From Phallusia fumigata (Eukaryota > Chordata > Ascidiacea > Phlebobranchia > Ascidiidae), in contig QXVZ01006838.1 in the NCBI GenBank assembly GCA_008931825.1, positions 1 to 26,934 on the forward strand: DNA of 26,934 bases, given 5' to 3'. Position numbers and translations under genes: made by a program. The first letter of the stretch is position 1; every line of letters begins with the position of its first letter. Shown here one piece after another: positions 10,438 through 19,563 of this stretch. The notes beneath the pieces were generated by a model. It worked only from the letters and a program-made list of their open reading frames with translations. It made no database searches and was not told where the DNA came from.

Positions 10438-13400
10438 ATGAACGCCACAGCTCTGACGTGTGTGACTGAGGACTGGATGTTTATCTGGGCGGAGATGATA
10501 GTTGCCTGCTTCGCTCTTCCCATCAACTTCTTTCTAACTGTTTCACTCATCGTCTTCAGGTTCAGTTTGTCTGTTGTTGTATTTTTTTAATAAATCGCAT
10601 AGTAATGCAGAGATTGCAGGTTCGAATTCGGCGGTTGGTTTTGTTGAAAACCAATTCAGCACTGGTTTGTGATTACTTTTTAGCAGTTTGCAGTTATCGT
10701 GGACTTGACGAATTTTTTTCTTCAAAGGTTTCCTATTATTTGAAGGTTTTACGCTGTTTCCCTTTAAGGAAGCTGTCACCAGAATTTTATCATTAATTTC
10801 TTGTTGCCACTTTGATCAAAATTTGATCCTTGCAATTTGAAAACACATAACACCTGAGAGAGAAATAACAACAAAAACTTTTCCTCGCAGACAGAAACTC
10901 CGCACACAGCTTGTTAATATTTACGCTGCTAACTTGGTAGTGGCGGTTTTCTTCAACGCCGTCATACGGGTCAGCGACACCACGTGGTCGTTGTTCGGCA
11001 TGGTGGGAGGGTTGGCGGTCTATCCTTATAACATGGAGGCTACCTACGGTTTAGAACTTCTGTGGCTTTATCACAAGTCCCTAGTGGTGACTATGTATGT
11101 GGGTAAGTACAATCCGTTTCTTTTCATTTGCAACATATGTGTAATTTTCAGTCGTTTTTTTGTAGTGTACGTTGGCGTAATGTAAAAGGAATAAGACATA
11201 CTGAGAGCTGTATTGTTTAGGAAACTTGATGATACTGAAACCAATCGATGTTTTAAAACCAATTTTCCCGCCAATAACGTAGGGTCGAGTCACGTGTTTT
11301 TCAAACAAAGGCCTATGAAGGACAACTTTGCAACTTTAATTTAATTACGTGGATCTTGTAATATTGGTCTTTTTTTCAAGTTTGTTAATGTAAATATAAA
11401 AAGTTTGTTGGTGCTGCAGTTTACAATCTCAAGCACTAAAGCTAATATCGTTTGTTTCCAGTCATCACGGGAGGAATCGCGTTCGTGATCATGGCTCTTC
11501 GTGAAAACCTGTTCCGCGTTCACAGAACGGTTGCCGGGGTCAGTCACGATGAAGAGTTCAAAGGCAGCGAGAAGAAAAGAAATCGGTAAAAAAAACTAGT
11601 TTTTTAATGAGAAAATACAAGTCAGTACTAGTGTGTAAAACTCTTTTTACGTTTCGATAAACGCTGTTGTCAACATCGGAATACGTAAAAAATGTAGCCT
11701 ATTACACAAAAGTACTGGGTTGTATTTTTTATTAAGACTATTATAAACATTATATGGTGTACTTTGTCGATGTCATGCTTTGTTGTCCTTGCAAACATCC
11801 AGCAAACTGGTGATTTGGGATCTAACGCTTGTAGGGCAATTGTTAGAACAGATATTTGCGGTTGTTGTCAAACTGAAAACCTCAAAGCTTTTAAGGACTA
11901 ATTGAAATTTAAAGCAGCGTTCGACGCGTTCATCTCCACAACAAGATGTTAATGCTGGCGTTTGACGTCGGCGCAAAACTTCATATTAATTATGCCGTTA
12001 ATCGACAACCTCCTGTAACCTATAACTTCGCGGAAACAGTGACGTTTTGACGGTTTACTTGTTTACATTCGTGTTCATGGCCCTGCATGAGATTGCAACC
12101 ACATTCGTTTTGTAATACAGGAAATTTTAATAGGAAACATCACACGCAAAGATTAACCTCATTAACCGCGTGGCTTGATGCAAACCAAAACCTGAAGGGC
12201 ATTTCATCAAAAGGGAATATGGCTTTGACGTTTAAACAGTTATATGTTGATTGTAAAGCCAGCCCCGAACAAATTGGTGATAACCTATTTTGCATGAGGT
12301 GAAACAGAAAACACGTGAATATGCACAGTGGCGCAAATCAATTAATATTATTGGGGACTTTTGTTCTAGTGAGTAATTTTTGTGCAGATGACGTCATGTT
12401 TAAAGTTATGACGTCACAATACGGATTTTTATGTCGCAAAAGATGAGTTACATTTCGGCTGAGACGGTCTTTTTTGAGGGGGGAGGGGCAAATACAAGTC
12501 CACCAACCCAAATTTTGGGTGGGACATGTTCCCCCACCGGGATTTGCGCCTGTGGTTGTTTAAAGTCACACTCCAAAAACTGCTCAACCTGTCTAATATG
12601 TTTTGCACTTTGATTTCCGTGGGCTGCACCAAAAACAAACCACGAGTCTTACAACTTGGTAAAAAGTTTTCAAAAGCTAAACAAACTCAGAAAGGTTCAT
12701 TCTCCGATTTTGCCATCACCCGTTTGGCGCAACCCTTATCCCGGAACTTCACTTTTTCAGACTGAACGCTTGGTTTTCAAGAAACCGCAAACATCAGGCA
12801 CTGATCTTTATCGCCATCTCGTGGGTGGTTCCAATCCTGTGTTCCATGATCGCGATCAGCATCGACAAAATTTGTCTCACCAAGTGCACGTGCATATTCA
12901 ACTACATCCCTTCGGACAGAACTATCCCTGCTTGCGGGAACAGTAAGTTGTTCCTGCTCTTAAGCTGTATGCCTGAAGTAGCGTGCTAGTTGCATAAGCT
13001 TATTATTGTGGGGGCATTTTGTAAATCGGTATTGGTGCGGCAAAACAATGAACAGCCGAACACGAAGTAAGCACACAATGCTTCATCAATTTGCCAAGCG
13101 CTTTGCAAAGTGATTTTTGATCTTATCGACTAAGGAACGCCAGACGCGCACTGGAATAGAAGTTTATTTAAAACATAACTGTCCAAAAGCTTGCAATAAG
13201 TGAACACATTGTAATGCAAACGTTTTGTTCATACGAGGTTAAATAAATAATGGTTAATTGTTGCGTATCAGTAAGTTTCAAACTGGTTTTACTTATACTC
13301 GATCCGCCAAAAGTCATGACACTTATAAATCTCAACCTTCAACGGTCCTTGGAAGTTCAACCAGGATTTAAACCTATTTTCCAATCTTCCAGCGTGTTCC

Positions 13401-14126
13401 CTTGTTTGGCCTCCGCTTCCCAACTCGTCTCTACTGGCCGGATGTTTCTGCTGGTTTGTCTTCGTCATCATTCTTCTCTTCCTCCTGACGAAATCCAATA
13501 TCGACTTTAACCGGGTCAGTAAGCAGATTATGTCCACCAACATCCCGCCCATCGATAACCGGGCTGATGGGATCGGAATTCCGGGATCCTTTCCACAGGA
13601 AATATCGGAGGGCGAAGGTGTGGAAATGCCGGATAAATATAGATTGGAAATAGGGAACAACGCAAATGCGGAAAATGAAACCAGGGAATACGCGGAACAG
13701 CGGGACGACCAGGAAACGACGGGATCGGAGCAACGTTCCGATGTGGAAGAAAACGATACTCATACAGAGCGGAATAAATCGTGGAAAATCAAGCGGTGGA
13801 TCATGTTCCGTCATTCCACCAAACACAGCAGTCTGCTGCTCCGCAAACTGTCCAAGCATCTCAACAAGCTTCTGGTGATCTCCATAGTTTACATCATCGG
13901 AACAGGAGTTCTCGTCAGCTTCGTGACGTACTCAATCCTTGCCCATGACGAGTTGATCTTCCACAGGAACGAGCAACACATGGTGATTATTCTAATGATG
14001 CCGGCGGCGGCTGAATGCTTTACAGCCGTAGCTCTCTGCATGGAACTTCCCAACCTCAGATCCGCCGTTCACTCCATGATGGAAGTTGTCCTCTACATCC
14101 TCAGCTTCGGATGTCTAAGAAAATGA
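10438..14126 (+). CDS. Divergent seven-transmembrane receptor B (complete, five exons, 457 aa)
   Basis: Exons: 10438-10559, 10891-11102, 11462-11585, 12761-12942, 13393-14126; intron phases 2-1-2-1, all GT-AG. The ATG at 10438 was chosen because it follows an acceptor-like site and gives a short N terminus with the sequon NAT, matching gene C up to the shared CV-x-AE-x-I start of TM1. Approximate segments: TM1 13-40, TM2 47-66, TM3 102-124, TM4 166-186, TM5 225-245, TM6 371-394, TM7 410-430. RTVAGVS (133-139) follows TM3, SWVVPI marks TM4, and CLTKCTC lies in the second extracellular loop. The third cytoplasmic loop is about 110 residues and strongly acidic (rich in E, D, N and Q). TM2 resembles class A (NIYAANLVVAV) but has no Asp 2.50; DRY, CWxP and NPxxY are absent. 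The role is inferred to be a plasma-membrane receptor; the ligand is unknown. Confidence 0.88.
10590..10680 (+). repeat. SINE-like fragment in gene B intron 1
   Basis: TGCAGGTTCGAATTC at about 10616-10630 matches a tRNA B box, with TAATAAATCGCATAG-type head sequence just before it, as in tRNA-derived SINEs. No A box or full tRNA fold is visible. It lies within the 331-bp intron 1. Confidence 0.35.
12379..12416. promoter_or_regulatory. Pair of CRE-like sites in gene B intron 3
   Basis: Two TGACGTCA octamers, at about 12379-12386 and 12409-12416, lie 30 bp apart. Each is a perfect consensus for CREB/ATF-type bZIP binding. The spacing is three helical turns. Function is unproven; the motif also occurs by chance inside exons in this window. 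Confidence 0.3.
12475..12555. repeat. GC-rich near-palindromic island in gene B intron 3
   Basis: An abrupt GC-rich block (G-run, then CCCAAATTTTGGG at 12507-12519, then ACATGT and a C-run) sits in AT-rich intron sequence. The two arms are roughly inverted (GGGGCAAAT against GCGCAAATCCC). It looks like a small hairpin-forming element of the MITE type, but no target-site duplication was found. The rest of the 1175-bp intron shows nothing. Confidence 0.3.
13155..13225 (+). repeat. Dispersed repeat in gene B intron 4
   Basis: About 70 bp (AAAACATAACTG followed by ATTGTAATGCAAACGTTT) matches 20560-20630 in intron 2 of gene C, the same strand, with similar internal spacing. Because it sits in a different intron of the paralogue, it is more likely an interspersed repeat than shared ancestry of the intron. 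Confidence 0.45.
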
Positions 14127-14907
14127 TTCTGGGGCGGAGGTTCCCAGCGATTTTGTTTCACGCCCTACTTTGATGTTTTCCCTCACTTTGTTGGCCAAGA
14201 CACACAAGTGTGTTTAGACGGAAAACCCTGCACATCAATTACACGTGGATATTTACACACAAATATTTTCCACTTATTCTGTTGGTATAATGATTTGGAA
14301 GGTTGCACATCCTACGCAGGACCCACCAAAATATTACCATGTCACACCGGGTAGAGCATGTGTTCCACTTTGGGAATCACTGTTCTAGAGTGTACACAAA
14401 TACGAGTAGGACGTGTGCGGAGTATGTAAGAGTAATTGCCGCGAGTCATGTTTGTATTCCGCGACCGAGAGCTAGAGTCGTAAGTTACCGTTGTGGAACA
14501 CAAATATTTTCGATTTTACCTTTGTCAGCGACTGTATGTGAGTTTGCAATAGTCTGCTATCACATACCATTGGCCAGTTAAATAACCACATTTTTAAACT
14601 GAAATTGGAAGTTCTTTGCGTTACGACTAGATGTTTAAAAAATGCCTTTTTATTTTTCTGTCATTTTTTTCCAATCTTCAAACATGACAAATTCCGCTTA
14701 GCTTAAAAGTTCTGTAGTTGTCGCTATGGTTGCTCAAGTAGTACGTACAGCATGCAACTACAAACCTATTTGTTTGCCTTTCTTTCATCTTGCTTGAAAG
14801 CAGGAAAAGTTCAATTGTACTTTCAAGTTGTTTTATTCCACAATTTTTATAAATAAACGCGTTTTGCCGGTGCGTTAGTCCATGCAGAAACTACATGTTT
14901 CAAGTAA
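14127..14907. other. Intergenic region after gene B
   Basis: No gene is supported. It contains the hAT-like remnant described separately and an AATAAA at about 14851, some 720 bp after the gene B stop, which could serve as a distant polyadenylation signal. Confidence 0.45.
14310..14390 (-). mobile_element. hAT-like transposon end (remnant)
   Basis: Read from 14382 on the minus strand the sequence begins CAGTGATTCCCAAAGTGGAA and continues with a TGGGTCCTGCG-type segment, matching the general pattern of hAT terminal inverted repeats (CAGTGGTTCCCAAA). The adjoining octamer TTCTAGAG (14383-14390) fits the NTCTAGAN target preference known for hAT elements. The other end and the second target-site copy were not found, so this is a solo end or a truncated MITE. 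Confidence 0.45.
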
Positions 14908-16331
14908 AATACAGTTCGATCCAGTAAAACAAACTGAGAGTTTAGGCAGAACGTTCTCGATCGGGTTTGAAATGAGCTGAACAAGCTACTCGTGTTATAA
15001 AGGTGTGATTGTCAAAACTTTTTATATATTTTACTGTTGAGAATCGCTTGGTTATGGCCTTAGTGTCAGTTGTGACTACGTCGTATCCCAAACTATCCCA
15101 AGATTTGAAGCAGGAACTGAAACGTCCAAGCAATAGATAAATGACAAAGTTGAGTTCCGCATCCCGAGCCAATACACCAGGAGTTCAATGACGAGTTTAT
15201 TAAAATTATCACTGACTCAATTTTACGTGCTTTTTTTTGAACTGACTGATTGAAACCGAAATTTGAGGCCAAACAAAGCATCAGGTTATTTGTGTATTTT
15301 GTCTGTGTGCGTCACATAGCGTTTCAGAATACACTTCATTTAGTAATGAATGACGCAGTTTCACCTATTAAAGCAAGAATAGTCGGTAACAGCACGAACA
15401 CCTACACAATGTTTGTTCACAAGTATAAAGAAAATCAATTTTTCGTGTGTTCTATGTAAACCTTTATGTAGGGTTCGATCGGTTTTTGTTTGGTGCGGCG
15501 CTTGTATTTTTCTTCCGATTTTGAAGGATATAACTTAAACGCTAATGCATCGAAGCGGCATTCAAGTGAAACAAACGTGTTGCTCTGAATTTGATTCAGA
15601 ATGAGGCAAAACCGGCAACTGACTGTAGCTTGAACCAAAACAGGGCGAGTAGCTTGGTAACTGTCGAGACCAACAAACTGTGAGTAAAACGAACAAACTT
15701 CGGAACCAGTGCCTAAAATTGTGTTTCTCTGAACATAAAACGTTTGTGGCATAGCTTCAGCCCAGTGAAACTGATAGGTTGACCCAGATTGAAGTCACCT
15801 ACTTTAAAAAATTGAGTAAAAAATGAACCAACGGAACTGCAATGAGGCAGGTAACTCGACGGTGGACTCATTGTGAGCATAACGCATTCAGGCGTTGCTC
15901 CTAGGATAAAAACGAAACAAACAAACAAAACGTTTAAATTTTAAAATTGCAAGCTCGACGTTGTTCTTTCTTAATTGATTGCTTGAAACAGAAACTAAAG
16001 CTTTACGTTGTTGAGTGTTCAAGCTATGAGGCCAATAGTACGACACGCACGGCTTAGGGGTTTCCGCCACTGCCTTATATAAATAGCGATGCGCAACTGG
16101 TCGACAAACAGAACAGCAGTCTGGTTGGTTTGTTCAATAACCTTACATAAGAGAGGCGCACTGGAATTTGCACTTAATTAAAACTGCTCTGTAGTGGCCG
16201 GGGAACACCTCCTAACTGCCTGTTTTGCGTCAGACAAACGTTAGACGGTGAAAGTGACGGCATTATTAAAACCAACAGCTTCAGTTGCAGGAAGTTTTAA
16301 TGGTTTTGCAGCAATAGCACATTAATTTATG
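14908..16331 (+). repeat. Copy 1 of a 1.42-kb direct duplication
   Basis: The sequence from AATACAGTTCGATCCAG to CACATTAATTTATG repeats at 16333-17755 with an offset of 1425 bp. By eye the copies differ by only a few percent, in substitutions and 1-bp indels spread evenly. Open frames inside it (for example a 69-codon frame on the plus strand) lack good starts and are probably not genes. It ends exactly at the single N at 16332. Confidence 0.9.
16031..16087 (+). promoter_or_regulatory. CCAAT plus TATA promoter-like pair inside the duplicated element
   Basis: CCAAT at about 16032-16036 is followed about 40 bp later by TATATAAATAG (16076-16086). The same pair occurs in copy 2, with GTATAAATAG at 17501-17510. 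No credible coding region follows within several hundred bases, so any transcript would be non-coding or a decayed element's. Confidence 0.25.
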
Positions 16332-16332
16332 N
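16332..16332. other. Assembly ambiguity (single N) at the duplication junction
   Basis: This is the only non-ACGT base in the window. It falls exactly between the end of copy 1 and the start of copy 2, as expected where two overlapping contigs or haplotigs were placed end to end without being merged. Confidence 0.85.
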
Positions 16333-17755
16333 AATACAGTTCGATCCAGTAAAACAAACTGAGAGTTTAGACAGAACGTTCTCGATCGGGTTTGAAATGA
16401 GCTGAACAAGCTATTCGTGTTATAAAGGTGTGATTGTCAAAACTTTTTATATATTTTACTGTTGAGAATCGCTTGGCGAAGGCCTTGGTGTCAGTTGTGA
16501 CTACGTCGTATCCCCAAACTATCCCAAGATTGGAAGCAGGAACTGAAACGTCCAAGCAATAGATAAATGATAAAGTTGAGTTCCGCATCCCGAGCCAATA
16601 CACCAGGAGTTCAATGACGAGTTTATAAAAATTATCACTGACTCAATTTTACGTGCTTTTTTTGAACTGACTAATTGAAACCGAAATTTGAGGCCAAACA
16701 AAGCATCAGGTTATTTGTGTATTTTGTGTGTGTGCGTCACATAGCGTTTCAGAATACACTTCATTTAGTAATGAATGACGCAGTTTCACCTATTAAAGCA
16801 AGAATAGTCGGTAACAACACGGACACCCACACAATGTTTGTTCACAAGTATAAAGTAAATCAATTTTTCGTGTGTTCTATGTAAACCTTTCTATAGGGTC
16901 CCATCGGTTTTTGTTTGGTGCGGCGCTTGTATTTTTCTTCCGATTTTGAAGGATATAACTTAAACGCTAATACATCGAAGCGGCATTCAAGTGAAACAAA
17001 CGTGTTGCTCTGAATTTGATTCAGAATGAGGCAAAACCGGCAACTAATTGTATCTTGAACCAAAACAGGGCAAGCAGCTTGGTAACTGTCGAGGACACCA
17101 AACTATGAGTGAAACGAACAAACCTCTGAACCAGTGCCTAAAATTGTGTTTCTCTGAACATAAAACGTTTGTGGCATAGCTTCAGCCCAGTGAACCTGAT
17201 AGGTTGACCCAGATTGAAGTCACCTACTTAAAAAATTGAGTAAAAAATGAACCAACGGAACTGCAATGAGGCAGGTAGGGGGGGGGGGGGGGGGGGGTGA
17301 GCATAACGCATTCAGGCGTTGCTCCAAGGACAAAAACGAAACAAACAAACAAAACGTTTTAATTTTAAAATTGCAAGCTCGACGTTGTTCTTTCATAATT
17401 GATTGCTTGAATCAGAAGCTAAAGCTTTACGTTGTTGAGTGTTCAAGCTATGAGGCCAATAGTACGACACGCACGGCTTAGGGGTTTCCGCCAGAGCCTT
17501 GTATAAATAGCGATGCGCAACTGGTCGACAAGCAGAACAGCAGCCTGGTTGGTTTGTTCAAAAACCTTACATAAGAGAGGCGCACTGGAATTTGCACTTA
17601 ATTAAAACTGCTTTGTAGTGGCCGGGGAACACCTCCTAACTATCTGTTTTACGTCAGACAAACGTTAGACGGTGAAAGTGACGGCATTATTAAAACCAAT
17701 AGCTTTAGTTGCAGGAAGTTTTGATGGTTTTGCAGCAATAGCACATTAATTTATG
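16333..17755 (+). repeat. Copy 2 of the 1.42-kb direct duplication
   Basis: It is near-identical to 14908-16331. Its main peculiarity is 20 consecutive G at 17278-17297, which replaces 19 ordinary bases of copy 1 with no change in length. Sequence after 17755 is unique. See the findings on assembly origin. Confidence 0.9.
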
Positions 17756-19519
17756 TGCTGTTATGTGCATGGATCTGCACGTGGAAATCAGCAAAATGAA
17801 GCATTAAGCGCAAGACAGCAACTGAATTTGAAGGCGGTATCCATTGTTTTATTTGGAACGATTGTGTGTTGAGGTTGGTTATAAAAGGTTCACTCTGTTC
17901 AGTTTGTTTCGTGCAAAGCAAATTGATTGATATTTTCTATGCAACTTGATCAGCTTTAGAGCGCTAACCAAAAATAGACTGACAGAGTGCTGTCAATAGC
18001 CTGACAATTAAAGGCTAAATGTAGGGTTACTTTGAGTGCAGTTTACAGTTAAACAAAACAGCTGTTATGTGTATTGTGCTGCTGAAAATCATTAATAACT
18101 CCAAATTACCTCATTCAAAATCAGTTTCAACGAAAACCGCTTGTTTTAACATAAAAAAAACACCTATTTGGATTTGCAAGCAAGATTTTTCGTGGCTTAC
18201 TTGGAACTAAAAAAACAATGCAGCGATTTAACGGTTGGATGCTGGAATATAAAACAAATGACGTAATGTAAACGGTCATACTACAAGGACTGATGTGGTT
18301 TGGACGTCACAATTTATTAATCAGCTTGTAGTTATATATACAAATATAGCAGTGAGTACAAGGGGCTCTATAAACAGGAAGTTTTTAAATATTGGATGAT
18401 TTACGAGGTTGGGAGGAGGAACTACACTGTCCAAGTAACTCTAAAGTAAAGTTATGAAGCAAGCAACATAAGTGGGCATGCTGGAGTTACTTAACCCGGT
18501 CAAGAACATGTGCGATGGCGACAGTCCGAAGGCGTGTTAAAGATTATAACATCTAAAAATGCAAGTTGTTTTTGTAACAGTTTATTGTCGCCACACTGGT
18601 GTCTTCCAATGAGAAAAAGCCAAGGAGGTAATAGAAATGCTAAAATACTTTTGAATAGTGAGCTGCAGACAGTGCACACTTTTGAATAGATTTAAAAAAA
18701 ATACTTTTGAATAGGTTAGTTAAGTTAAGTTATTGTCATTTCGCCAGAGACCGAAGCGGTTTCCGATTTAGCTTATAGTTGACGCGCCAGAAGGTTACTT
18801 GTATTGATTTTATCTAAACTATGCAAAAACTCAGGGGGGGCTTATAGTCAAAGTTTACTCCCACTACACTGGAAAGCAATTCAAAAACGAGTGTTGTAAA
18901 GGTGTCTTTTTGTTAAAATGTTGTGTTTTTTCGAGCAAATGTTTTTGTTATGGTTAAACTTGATTTTTTTAAAAGCTTTTAACCTTCTATAGTTTGAAAT
19001 AACTTTTGTTGCTTCTCGGTTTAAAATTTTCGTTTTCAACAATTGCATAGTTTTAGTTTTCACTTTTGTTTTCTTCAGCGAAATTTGGTAAATAATCTTC
19101 CTGTCAACTTGGACACCTCAAACCCGATGAGGTGAATTAAAATTCGATCAGAAATTGATTTTAACTCTCGGTCGATCAATATCTGGGTGATGCAGACCAG
19201 AGCGGACAGTTTGAATAATGGGAAAATTGGGTTTATAGTGTATGAGGTGGATTTAGCTAACAGCACTTATTTAAATTAAGAATCTCCAACCAAAAAACAT
19301 GACAAGGGCAGAAACAATATTAGGTAACTGATTGGGCTTTGCTGTGGGAAATATGAAGTAAAAGCAAGTTTAGAGTTGTTTTCAAAAGCGTTTTTTGCAA
19401 ATTGCGTTTATGACATGAAAAACGTATTTTTTTAGGTGTTATAAGTGTGTATACTTTTTATTCAACACTTAACTTTTGAAGCCCAAAATAACCAATAATT
19501 TCTTCAAATCAAATTTTCA
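17756..19519. other. Intergenic region upstream of gene C
   Basis: No gene is supported. Three copies of ACTTTTGAATAG occur at about 18647-18658, 18678-18689 and 18703-18714. The rest is AT-rich, with short chance frames only. Confidence 0.45.
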
Positions 19520-19520
19520 G
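19500..19520 (+). promoter_or_regulatory. Unpaired 3' splice acceptor before the gene C start
   Basis: TCTTCAAATCAAATTTTCAG ends at 19520, 43 nt before the ATG at 19564. No matching donor is evident close upstream. The placement mirrors gene B and would fit a trans-splice acceptor or the end of a 5' UTR intron. Confidence 0.4.
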
Positions 19521-19563
19521 GATTCAAAATAAAACAAAATTAGGCGCCTCAATTGAACATACC

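Noticed and set aside
13431..13859. 142-codon minus-strand open frame
   Set aside because: It is antisense to exon 5 of gene B, whose sense frame has clear homology to genes A and C.
15250..16884. Conserved 69-codon frame in both duplicated copies (15250-15459, 16675-16884)
   Set aside because: The conservation follows from the near-identity of the copies; the frame lacks a proper ATG at its start and shows amino-acid changes without codon-position bias.
18645..18714. CRISPR-like or satellite array of ACTTTTGAATAG
   Set aside because: Only three short copies with irregular spacing; ordinary AT-rich micro-repeat.
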